A stretch of DNA of 64,000 bases. Source: Sphaerosporella brunnea. Its lineage: Eukaryota > Ascomycota > Pezizomycetes > Pezizales > Pyronemataceae. Below are positions 55,540 through 64,000 of the stretch, piece by piece. Position numbers and translations under genes: made by a program. The DNA is taken from the NCBI GenBank assembly GCA_008704415.1, contig VXIS01000241.1, positions 1 through 64,000 of the forward strand. Reading direction: 5' to 3'. The notes beneath the pieces were generated by a model that made no database searches, was not told the origin of the DNA, and worked only from the letters and a program-made list of their open reading frames with translations. The stretch's first letter is position 1. Each line of letters starts with the position of its first letter.

Positions 55540-57067
55540 TGCACTCCCAATTGACAGCAAATGGGTTCTGAGTATGAAGTGCAATACTGATGGTAGGGAT
55601 GAGCGACTAGCGTGTTACAGTAAGGTAATGTCACGTAACGTAACGTAATGTTACAGTATCGTGGTGAACTTTACAGTATTGTGGCGAGTGTGTGTAGCGG
55701 GTATATGTGTGAGGCGGTGGCGTAGTGGGGGGGTTCCAGACGGGGGCCGCCCGGGGGATACAGATAGGGTCGCTCGACGAAAAGAAGGTCGCTCGACGAG
55801 AATATTGCGCGGTGAGATGGTCGCGCGCGCGGTGTAGAGTTTCTTAATACATGGTCAAACCTCCGGAATTTCTTCAAGTTCTTCCTCCCACAAGTTCTCC
55901 AAATTTTCTAGCGCACCGTTGGCAAGAAGCTCGTCCTCCAGCTCTAACAGCTGCTCGTCATTTAAGGTCTTCCCACCAGATAGGCTGTCGTGGCTCTGGT
56001 GGCACATCCAGTGGCACCCACTATGACTAAGGTGGCTGTGCTATGTACCGTTACATGCCAAGCTTACAGCGTTACGTTACAAGTTTACTGTAACGTGCTC
56101 AACTTTACGGTAATTTTACATCCCTAACTGATGGTACCATTCGATACAAAGCTTGACAAGTCATTCGAGGGTTCCAGCAAATCAAGGGAAAACACTATGA
56201 CGAAACATATGCACCGGTTTTCAAGGTTACAACATTTCGAACCATGTTATCATGCGCTGCTCGATACGACTGGCAGGTCGACCGGATGTTGTCACAGCAT
56301 TCCTGAATCCGAAGATCGACAGGGACAATGTTTACACGACCCTGCCAAAGGAGCTGGAATGTATTGATGCGCGGTTAGCCGGAACAATAACGGTACGACT
56401 GAAGAAGGCGTTATACAGCCTAAAACAAGGCCCCAGACTGTGGTAGCATGAGATTAATTCGTTCCTTCTAACCATTGGTTTCACACAATTAACTACCGAT
56501 CCAAACCTGTATATCCAGTACGGAGTAGCGTTACTGCTGTATGTGGACGATCTTCTGATTATACACACGAGCGCAAAGTCACGAGGCATAGGAAGTTCAG
56601 CAGGTCATAGAATCAAAAAGTGCCTCATGGAACGATTCAGGATGAAGGATCTAGGTCGCGTGCAACTGTTTCTGGGCATTGAAGTCAACGACAACTACAG
56701 CATCTCGCAGAAGGACTATATCAAGGGCATGCTGCAGCGTTTCGGCATGGAAGATTCTAAGCCTTGTTCAGGTCCAATGGATCCAAATGTCCGTCTAGAC
56801 AATCCAATCTGCGAAGACCAGCCAGCAGACAAAAAGCTCGACCAGTCGATCGTCGGCTTGCTGATATATGCCAGTCGGGGGATGGGGCCCGACGTCGCCT
56901 CCGGCATGACAACACTAAGCCGATACAATGCTGCGCCATTGAAAATGCATCTTACGGCTCCCAAATGTGCGCTTCGATACATGAAGAAGGCAATGGACTA
57001 TGAGCTGGTCTACGAAGAAAACGAAACTGCAAATGTGAGAATCCACGGCTTCACGGACGTGGATTGA
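55540..57067 (+). pseudogene. copia reverse transcriptase (interrupted, several stops)
   Basis: Starts with PIDSKWVLSMKCNTDG, which the hAT-type element splits at 55594, and resumes at 56127 with TIRYKA (stop), RGFQQIKGKHYDETYAPVFK and VDRMLSQHS. After a frameshift come DVVTAFLNPKIDRDNVYTTL and KKALYSLKQGPRLW (stop), then the catalytic LLLYVDDLLIIH at about 56535-56570 and the thumb/connection block (MKDLGRVQLFLGIEV, LLIYASRGMGPDVA). The stop at 57065 breaks the junction to RNase H. The YVDD catalytic motif is intact. Confidence 0.9.
55586..56134. mobile_element. hAT-type element (533 bp) inserted in copia reverse transcriptase, perfect 8-bp TSD
   Basis: Ends TAGGGATG (55594) and CATCCCTA (56126) flanked by identical ACTGATGG; excision restores AAT ACT GAT GGT ACC ATT in frame. 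Subterminal repeats include GTTACAGTAA, GTAACGTAACG and GTTACGTTAC. Inside, the minus strand (about 55990-55857) encodes an acidic tail, LNDEQLLELEDELLANG and EEELEEIPEV ending at a stop. This could be a leftover C-terminus of the parental transposase. The termini differ from the CAGTGTT family, so this is a different hAT subfamily. Confidence 0.92.
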
Positions 57068-57470
57068 GCGGGCAATCTTTCAACCAGAAAGTCAGTCGGA
57101 GGATGCCTCTTTTCTCTTGGCAACGACGCTGCGCCTATATTCTGGCTGTCAAAAACGCAGGCCGTAGTAGCCCTCTCGACGTTGGAAGCGGAATACATCG
57201 CTTGTTCGAATGCTACGAGAGAAGCCATATGGGTGCGAAGGCTAGTTCAAGACATCGCCTCGACGATGGAGAAAGAAGACCTGAATTCAGCAGCTTCATC
57301 ACCTGTCATAATCGGCTGCGACAACCAAGGGGCACTGAAGCTCCTAGATACAGGAGTAGTGCAGGCGAAAACGAAGCATATCAACGTCAAATTTCATCAC
57401 ACCCGTGATGAAGTTAAAAAGGGCTCTGTCGAGTTCTATTACCTCGCTTCAGCCTAGAATCAGGCTGATT
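57064..57470 (+). pseudogene. copia RNase H domain
   Basis: A first piece reads SVGGCLFLLGNDAAPIFWLS-like in one frame, then TLEAEYIACSNATREAIWVRRL, PVIIGCDNQGALKLLDTG and KTKHINVKFHHTRDEVKKG follow in the 57182 frame, ending at a TAG at 57455. After that stop, NQADLLA matches the natural end (the expected NPADLLT-type motif). The catalytic Glu (EAEYIA), Asp (CDNQ) and His regions are recognisable. Confidence 0.88.
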
Positions 57471-57500
57471 TACTGGCGCTGGATGGGTGGGTGTGTTTGA

Positions 57501-59130
57501 CGAAACCTGTGCCAATGAGCGGTCACTGTGCGGGATGCAGGTCATGATGAAGCTGCGTGGCACGGTACCTTGAGATTGAAGTAGAGTTATCCTGACAAAC
57601 GCCAAATGATGTTAGGGTTCACCCTCGGTAGAATCAGGTCATCAAAAACGACCGCCTTCAGTCAATGACACCATTCAGTTTACCACAGCCTGGCTCCCGG
57701 ATCAGGGTCCTCTTCCAGCCCTGGGAGAGCTACATCAACGTTAGCCGTTATGAACAACAAAGGGAAGGGGCCGGGTCATAACTGCAGCGGTGCGCTCGCA
57801 CCCTTCATTGGGACTCTGGTGAAGTACGGTTCATCTAACCATTTTCCTGTTCCCCGGTCGCCTACCTGTCCGTAACAGGTCCAGGTAACGTGCCATCCAA
57901 AGTATACCCCACTCGGAAATATTACATCATAAAAACAATGCATTGGTCATCCGGTCGAGTTCAAGGACGTACTATGTAGAGACACACGCCGGGCCAGCGT
58001 GGGGTTTTTGCAATTCCAGTTGATGTTTTTGTAAAGACCAAAGCATGGGCAATGAATCAACGGCGTTAGGCTCCATTTTTGATCCAATCTCGGTAGCACA
58101 GCGATGTTAAAAACCTAAACAATGACCCGCGGTGAGAACAGGATGGCCCAACCACGCGCAATGTTCCAGGTTCAATGCCTGGTTTCATTCGCCGGTGTTG
58201 GGAGACAACAGAGGTTGCAAAACGCAAGTTACGCTGAACGAAGATTTGCAATGGAAGAAGATCTGTCCTCCTGCCTCCGCAGCAATGAAGTGTCTCAATA
58301 AGGCTATAGTGACCAAGCCTCGTTCCCCAGCATCGTGTCTTTTCCCTGCGAGGTACTGCGCTCACTCATGTATAGACTCAACGCCGAATGTGATTACCTG
58401 TGCCGCAGGAAACGCGCATTGACTTCTCCTGGCCAAAAGCCTGTAATTTCATCACGATTGCACATCATATTACCGCATGTTCCAGTTGTACAAACCCGAA
58501 ACCATCATTACCCTTGCGGTCGGACTGTCAGTATGTACACCCCAAATTACATATTCCGCTTTTATTCAAAATACCCCCCTCCGGGGTCAAGCTTTCGATT
58601 TTATCCCCTGACCTTTTGTCCATCGCTAATCCCGCCTTGCAAGTGTTTGACTGTGATGAAGCTTGGACCATTAACATTCCTCACTATCAATACTGATGGC
58701 GCACGTTATTAAAAAATACAACGAATCATTTACCCCGTCATCACAGGATCTCACGGATCCACGTCCGTGGTCTGCATTCTGTCTCGCAACGAACGTCATG
58801 GCTATCCGGCATTCCCCACGTGTTTTCCTGTCAACTAGAGACCGCGGCACCCCATTATATTGACCGTTTAGGATTGCAGTGTCCTGGCAGCTTACTCCCA
58901 GCGCCGTTCTCGATCTGCGTGGAGCACTGTACTCGCAACGCAGTCAAGGCACGCTTTCGGTTGCGCTCGAACTCGAAATCTGCATTCTTCCACGCTGTAA
59001 ACGTCTAAGTTCAACTTGTTATCCGGCATGCGCAACACAATATCGAAACGATCCGTTGCCAACCACTTCGCAGTTACATCTTTCAATGCTAAGCGTCACT
59101 ATGCAAGTCCTGAACAGGGTTCTGTGGGTC
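57501..59130. other. No supported gene; downstream flank of copia
   Basis: A 3' LTR was looked for and not found by eye. Frames are short and overlap on both strands. Confidence 0.4.
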
Positions 59131-59375
59131 CAGTGTTCTCAGTCGCTTGGGCGCATGCTTTACGCATCCAGCCCGACGTGCGTTTTGCGTCAGCCCAAAC
59201 GGCCCAGCTTTGAGTGATCTTCAGTGAATACTGGCTGTATTGGGGGGCGGGGGGGGGGGGGTTGAATCGGCTCCGATATACCTATCAGGATCAGTCATGT
59301 TATATTAAACTCCTATCTGTTGATTCCCTCCAACTCGTCATTTTCCACGGCGAACACACCCTTGCGCAGTCCTTC
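59131..59375. mobile_element. Truncated hAT MITE (inverted relative to 37531-37978)
   Basis: The terminus CAGTGTTCTCAGTCGCTTGG at 59131 is followed by interior sequence matching the reverse complement of 37978-37730, including CTCCTATCTGTTGATTCCCTC and TCATTTTCCACGGCGAACA. The opposite terminus is absent. A poly-G run at 59243-59262 lies inside. Confidence 0.75.
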
Positions 59376-59943
59376 TCGGTCGGGGCGGCTTGACGCGAAC
59401 ACCTAGTCTGACACAGAACCAAATGTCCCCTTTGATCTTCAGATCACGGGAACTCTGGGAGCGACGACGCAACAACTCGTGCGGTCAGGTGATCCCCATG
59501 ATCGAGGTATTTCAGCACCTACCCCCCTTTCTTTGCCAGCCATCATCGCTCACGACGTGAAGACCGCCAAAGAACACACACCCCTGCAGCGTGCACTAAA
59601 CGAATATTCCCTGGCCGCCCAAAACTACGGTCAGGTTGTGGACCAGCTCCCAGCCCCAACAGTTTGACCGCTTCTGACATCGAGGCAACATTTTTGCCAT
59701 CAAACGACGGACCGAGGAGGTCATACAAGCCACAGTGAAGGAAGTACGTTACCGACTGATATCCAGTGAAGCTTCATGGTCTACATAAGACGCAGCTAGA
59801 TCAGCCTTGTAGCCAGTAATACTTCCCATCACCATCCTACACGACACGAACACATCAACCACTTCCAACAAGCGAAGTTTCAACACGCACTTCCCTTTCT
59901 TGAATACCTAACCTTACCTCTACTGCGATACATTACGAACGAA
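59376..59943. other. No supported gene; possible 5' flank of the kinesin-like gene
   Basis: Nothing recognisable apart from the likely promoter side of the next gene. No clear TATA box is seen. Confidence 0.35.
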
Positions 59944-60015
59944 ATGCGCGACAAGCTTTGCCCGCACTGTCCCAACTATGGGGAGCAGCAAAACTGTGCC
60001 AGACACATGAGACGG

Positions 60016-60051
60016 GTAAGTGCAGGCGATCACTAACTCAATCCTGTCTAG
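60016..60051 (+). other. Candidate intron (36 nt)
   Basis: GTAAGT donor, CACTAACTC branch-like sequence and CTAG acceptor are all consensus. Length is a multiple of three, but the downstream frame that matches the acidic protein has a TGA at 60055, so the correct exon phase is unresolved. Confidence 0.5.
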
Positions 60052-60502
60052 GGCTGACAAACGAACAGGTGCACCACAGGTACCGGTGTTTGTGCCACGA
60101 TGAGTCCTCACTCGATGGCAGCGCAGTACACCACCAATCACACCGCCCTTCTTCAGTGCGGCTGCAAGCACCGCTTGCTGATTGGCGTGTCCACCGATTG
60201 GCGGAGCACGGTGATCTTGGACAGGAAATCGTTGAACACGCTGCGCGACGGTGCGGCTGAGAACGAACTCGCAGGAAACGAGGGTGAGATCGACCCGGGC
60301 GATATTGGCGGCTTGCTTGCTGGGAACGAACCCTCGGACAGCGAGGATGAGGTAGACCAGGGCGATATCGGCAGCCTGCCTGCTGTGGTCGTCCAAGGCG
60401 ATATCGGCGGCCTGCCTGCTGAGAATAAACCCTCGGGCAACGCGGGTGGGGTCGTTGAGGACGTCGATGACTTCGCCAACTTCACTGCTGTTCTGGCCGA
60501 CG

Positions 60503-60548
60503 ATGATGCTGATGCTGATGCTCATGCTGATGCTGATGCTGATGCTGT
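60503..60548. repeat. (GATGCT)n hexanucleotide repeat
   Basis: Seven or so GATGCT units encode alternating Asp-Ala in the acidic N-terminal region of the kinesin-like gene. The repeat keeps the frame. Confidence 0.85.
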
Positions 60549-61668
60549 GCTTGTCCAGGACTTCGCCGATGAGCTTGCGGAGCTCAACCTCGCCGGCAAT
60601 GAGGCTGCCGTCAGCAATGGCTCTGCTGATTTGCCCGGTGAGGCCAACGTGGTGGCGGCCAAGAAGGCCGAGGAGCTGCTGCCAAGGTTTGGGCCCAGGG
60701 CGTATGGCTCGCTCCCAGCGATGTGAGCTTACGGCTCAAACCCGATTGCGGCTCCGCGGGTCATTCGCCCGCCCCCCGAGCCCGTCGATCCTGCGGTCGT
60801 CGAAAGGCTGGTCAGCCAGCGTCTACATCAACTTCTAAGCCAGGACGATGCACCGCCGCCGCCGCGTGACCAACGGGTCCAAGAGATTGCGCCCTTTGAC
60901 AGGGCGCTTTTGGCAAGCCGGGTCACGAGCATTGCGTGCATCCGAATGGATGAGGGCGATAAGACCATGCGCTGGACTCCCGGATCCAACGAGATCGCCT
61001 ACGGTGCGAACAAGATCTGCCGGTTCGACGCGGTTTGCGTTGCTGTGGAATTGGCGCCCCGGATGGCGAGCTTGCTCGGCGACCGGGATGCAGACCACCC
61101 GCTGGTGCTGTTCCTCTGTGGACAGTCCGGCAGTGGGAAGACGTGGCTCACGCGTAAACTGCTCGAACGGTTGGAAGGCGCGGATGTCTACATTACTTCC
61201 TTCAAAGGTGGAGCAGTCACACGTACGATTCCAGCGGCGGATTATAAACGCCGCAACGTCAAACTGACGTAGCGGCTGCTCGACGAGGTGGCCAAATGGT
61301 CGAAGACCGCCAACACCGCTGCGAACGAGAGGTCCTCACGGGCTGTGGTTGTCTACCGTATGGACGGTGTTTTGTTGATCGACATGCCAGGCGTCAAAGT
61401 GGTTGGTGCTCGCCCCGAGGACACGATCAGGATCAACACCACCAATCAGGAGGTGTTGGATACCCTGCATCGTTTCCGCAAGACACGAAAGGTCGCCAAC
61501 CAATGCCGCAACGACCGCGCCGTGGGTGAGTTTTTCTGCAAAACCCTGAAAATCCCCGGAGTTCGCGTCCTTCTCGCGACGGTGGTGCGCGACATGGACG
61601 TCGGCAACACAAAGGCGTTCGGGCCTTTGGCGGGTCGATTCCAGGGGCAGCGGTCCAAGAAGGCCTAG

Positions 61669-61915
61669 AGGCATAGCTTCGCCTCATGTTGTCTGTATTA
61701 ACGGGCAGGAGCAGCGCCGGGGAGGGGGAGGAAAGAGCAGGCAGGGAACATGAGGAGGAAAACGAGGAGTGAGAGGGAGGGCTGGGGAAAGGTGGTGGGC
61801 GGCTGTAGATAGATAATTGATTTTTTTCCCACGACGCCAGCTGGGGATGTTCGCACACTGACCATTACTGCACAGCAAATCACCGATCCCAGACCCATGG
61901 CGGCCAGCGCTGGCT
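61669..61915. other. Intergenic with a purine-rich tract
   Basis: From about 61708 to 61800 the plus strand is almost all purine (GGGGAGGGGGAGGAAAGAG type). No gene is seen. Confidence 0.5.
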
Positions 61916-62268
61916 CTCCGCATCAGTGTTCCTAATAGCCGGCCCAAAAATCCTAGCTGTGCGGGTGGGCTGCCAAAAGGCAACAGCCCGGCTGTCTCAA
62001 AATCACGACGAGCTGGCTGTTGGGCTCTCGGGCTGCCAAGCACTTTCGACTGAGGTGAACCTGTCATGCAACCATCAGTTTGACCTGGTTACGTCTTAAA
62101 CGGAAGAGTGTTTCTGTGTAGCGGTTGCTCCATTCCCCATAGCGCATCTAGTGGAAGCCAGCCCGACGTGGGCTGAAGCCCAAACAGCCCGCCTGTCTTT
62201 TCGATCGGCCCATGCAGCCCGGCATCAGCCCGACGGGTAGGCTGGCTATCATGAACATTGCTCCGCAT
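61916..62268. mobile_element. hAT MITE with perfect 8-bp TSD
   Basis: Ends CAGTGTTCCTAATAGCC (61924) and GGCTATCATGAACATTG (to 62260) are flanked by identical CTCCGCAT. The body is 337 bp, with GCCCGGCTG-type inverted motifs and no coding. Confidence 0.9.
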
Positions 62269-62282
62269 GGTGCAATCGACTC

Positions 62283-62798
62283 CACCATGTTCATCTACGC
62301 CGAGGTGCAGGTGCTCCATGCTTTCCATCTCCATTTCTCTCCTTCAGAGGAGCGAACCCCACGGTAGGACACGTGCCTAGGGCCGGCAGTGATTCAGTAA
62401 CTATATGCCATGGCGGCATGCGGCCGGACGCAAAAAACAAAACAAAGGTGCAGCTTCTCATCCGCGTTGCTTCTGCATCGCGGGATGCAGCTCGTATCTG
62501 CGCCAGGCGAACCGGCAGATGAAGAGCCACGCGGCTAGACGAGGATATGAAAAAGGTTATGGAGACCGCCATTCGCTGAGTGGAGGGTGGGGAGTTCCGT
62601 AATTCTGGAAACCAAGAGCAGAAAGCATTGAGACTTTTCACGTTTCATTGGGGGCGCATATTGCGTGTCCTCACTGTACCTGGCAACACCACGGAATTTA
62701 TTCGATCGCAATTTGAATTTTTGGTTGAAATCCATCAACGTGCGCGATGCGTGCCGTCCAGAGTCAAGCAAATTTGGTATGCCAGGGTCTATATCATC
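62283..62798. repeat. Dispersed duplicated segment, copy 2 (partner 40640-41240), split by LINE tail
   Basis: Matches 40.64-41.2 kb from TCTACGCCGAGGTGCAG and, after the 135-bp insertion, CTTCTCATCCGCGTTGCTTC and AAGAGCCACGCGGCTAGAC. Its frame is broken by stops (R-stop after CARRTGR; R-stop after METAI), so this copy is a pseudogene. Confidence 0.7.
62303..62453 (+). mobile_element. Very short LINE insertion (135 bp) with 8-bp TSD
   Basis: AGGTGCAG flanks both sides (62303-62310 and 62446-62453). The insert aligns with the last ~130 bp of the LINE at 42103-43137 (TTCAGAGGAGCG, GTGCCTAGGG, ATGCCATGGCGGCATGCGGC, A/C-rich tail CAAAAAACAAAACAA). It is an extreme 5' truncation. Confidence 0.88.
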
Positions 62799-63098
62799 CA
62801 GTGTTTTCAGTATCCAGCCGAAACAGGGTCATCGGCACCGATCGAACCCCGCACGGCTATGAGGTAGAATAAAATCCGATCTGGTTCTCATTTTCCACAG
62901 CGAAAGTCTTTATGTCCTTTTCATTTCATAGCAGTAGTTGGTATCATGGTGGTCGTATTTGTCAGCATTGTGGTCTCCGTCGCGGAGCCCAAACAGCCAT
63001 CCCAAGATTTTCGCAGCCTAAACAGCCAGCCGCACTTTTTGATCAGCCCACATCCGCCCACCGGTACCAGCCGCGTGGCGTGGCTATTGAGATCACTG
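62799..63098. mobile_element. hAT MITE (inverted relative to 37531-37978)
   Basis: Ends CAGTGTTTTCAGTATCC and GGCTATTGAGATCACTG. The interior matches the reverse complement of the left half of 37531-37978 (CATTTCATAGCAGTAGTTG, GGTGGTCGTATTTGTCAGCA, CTTTTTGATCAGCCCACATC). A TSD is not evident; the right flank runs into a LINE tail. Confidence 0.78.
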
Positions 63099-63107
63099 TG
63101 TGGGCCA

Positions 63108-63490
63108 ACGGTTTTGTTTGTGTTTTAATCATGACGTATTTGGCCGCTCGCGGCCACGACATGTGGCTATATACATACAGTCTACCCTTGAACCTCATGT
63201 ATCCACAGACGTGCATGACTTGACGCGCACCAGGGAAAATCGTTATACGAACTAAGGGAAGGAGGAAAAGAAGAAGTACAGGTCCGTCATCATTCTTGTG
63301 GCCCTTACGGCCAGTTGCCCACCGGGGCGCTACCTAGGAAAACAAGAACAGCTTCCGTGCAGCGTGCATCCGCCAGTATTTTCCTAACAGGCGTGACGTC
63401 TTTCTGCACCCCTCTTTGCCATTCTCACCCGTCACCTCCATAATCGTCCACCAGAGAACATCCTGCTGCTTTGTGGGGCAATGGTGAGGC
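63108..63490 (-). mobile_element. LINE copy, 5'-truncated and diverged
   Basis: The minus-strand 3' end carries the A-rich tail (TTTTGTTTGTGTTTTAATC on plus) and hairpin GGCCGC-TC-GCGGCC. It then matches 42312-42470 (GCTACCTAGGAAA, CATCCGCCAG, TTCTCACCCGTCACCTCC). The ORF is broken. The divergence from the 42-kb copy is much larger than a recent duplicate would show. Confidence 0.75.
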
Positions 63491-64000
63491 TGTGCTGGGC
63501 TGTGCTGGGGCTGTGCCGCCTCTGCGCTTCTGTTATGAGTCTTTCCGTTTCAAGGAGTTTCATTAGGCTCCACCGTTAGCAACCAGGGCAAGTGGCTGCT
63601 CGCTAAGGATTTCAGTATCTATTGGGGCCTTTCCTTGTGCTTTGTTGTTTTCTTTCCTTTTTATGTCATATTGACTGAAGGTTTGTATCACTCTTGATTT
63701 TTAAACTCCGTGCGCAGCACCTGCCTTTTCCGCCTCTCAAAACCCGTCTCGGTTGCTGCTCCTGTCCCTGTCTCCAATGTATCACCAGTTTCTGAGGCCC
63801 GTCCCGTCTATTCCCGACCGGGTCCATTCCACTCAGCAAGCCGGCCAACCCTGGCCGGGCGACGACTGATCACCGGGGAAGGGTGAGTCCAAGCGTGCTT
63901 GGAGCGGCGGTTCAACACCGCAGCGCTGCTGGCGCCTTTGGTGGCGACGGGGGATAGGTGGTTTTCGGGCCAACCGGCTGTAATTATAGATACCCCAAAA
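63491..64000. other. No supported gene
   Basis: Nothing recognisable up to the window edge. Confidence 0.4.

Larger units (their letters stand above)
52413..57500 (+). mobile_element. Ty1/copia retrotransposon, decayed, with two nested hAT-type elements
   Basis: Domain order is gag, zinc knuckle, protease, integrase, reverse transcriptase, RNase H, which defines Ty1/copia (integrase before RT). The coding frame is broken by several stops and frameshifts. Two DNA elements (52847-53398 and 55594-56126) are inserted with target duplications. LTRs were not identified; sequence before 52413 and after 57500 shows no obvious repeat pair. The element must have lost activity but is still largely collinear. 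Confidence 0.93.
59944..61668 (+). pseudogene. Shortened kinesin-motor-like protein with acidic repeat N-terminus (two in-frame stops)
   Basis: From 60100 to 61668 a single frame is open except for TGA at 60724 and TAG at 61270. Its N-terminal part is acidic with repeats (GDIGGLLAGNEPS, GDIGSLPA, GDIGGLPAENKPS) and a (DA)n run. After the first stop comes a Pro-rich linker, then a motor-like domain: KICRFDAVC, P-loop LFLCGQSGSGKTW, switch-I-like NERSSRAVVV, switch-II-like LLIDMPGVK, and TLHRFRKTRKVANQ resembling the kinesin TLRFA..AK.IKN end. P-loop to switch I is only about 60 residues against roughly 100 or more in kinesins, and the switch-II Glu is missing. A possible first exon (59944-60015, Cys/His-rich MRDKLCPHCPNYGEQQNC) precedes a textbook intron but the frame then meets a TGA at 60055. 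Both internal stops sit at GT (GTGAGC, GTAGCG), so unrecognised introns are an alternative to decay. Confidence 0.6.

Overview
This is eukaryotic DNA, most likely from a fungus and possibly an early-diverging (chytrid-like) one. There are no operons, Shine-Dalgarno sites or tight gene packing. The few recognisable genes are separated by kilobases of non-coding or decayed sequence. A 58-nt GT-AG intron fits one gene exactly. The mobile elements are eukaryotic families: Ty1/copia, a LINE with an RNase H domain, many hAT elements, and a Tc1/IS630-type DNA transposon. The lineage is an inference from the nuclease-kinase (Crinkler-type) protein and the transposon mix; no marker gene identifies the species.

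Layout. 1.5-3.5 kb (minus strand): a PD-(D/E)XK nuclease-like domain fused to a protein kinase, with one intron and one single-base frameshift. 5-21 kb: mostly featureless, with hAT-type miniature elements (8.9 and 11.2 kb), a TA-flanked miniature element (12.8 kb) and an Ala/Glu-rich coiled-coil pseudogene (16.6-17.6 kb, minus). 21.9-22.9 kb (plus): an intact 326-codon gene with a Thr/Ala-rich N-terminus and a coiled-coil C-terminus. 25.5-29.2 kb: a Tc1/IS630-like transposon carrying a decayed transposase and two nested elements. 31-36 kb: a 646-bp hAT derivative and a decayed hAT transposase. 37.4-39 kb: a 158-bp tandem array interrupted by a hAT miniature element. 40-44.9 kb: a gene with a strong TATA box, then a hAT remnant interrupted by a 5'-truncated LINE, then further coding remnants. 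45.8-46.7 kb: a tandem duplication. 48.2-49.4 kb: a hAT derivative interrupted by a solo LTR. 52.4-57.5 kb: a copia element with two hAT-type elements nested inside it. 59.9-61.7 kb (plus): an unusual shortened kinesin-motor-like gene with an acidic repeat-rich N-terminus and in-frame stops. 61.9-63.5 kb: more hAT miniature elements and LINE tails.

The dominant biology is nested transposition. Target-site duplications (TSDs) at many insertions give a relative order: copia, hAT and tandem-array targets first, then hAT miniature elements, LINE copies and LTRs. No gene cluster or pathway is visible. The best candidates for new biology are the nuclease-kinase fusion, the mini-kinesin-like gene, and a hAT subfamily of about 645 bp that keeps only the transposase C-terminal (dimerisation) region between its ends. 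No search or alignment could be run; all homology calls come from reading motifs.
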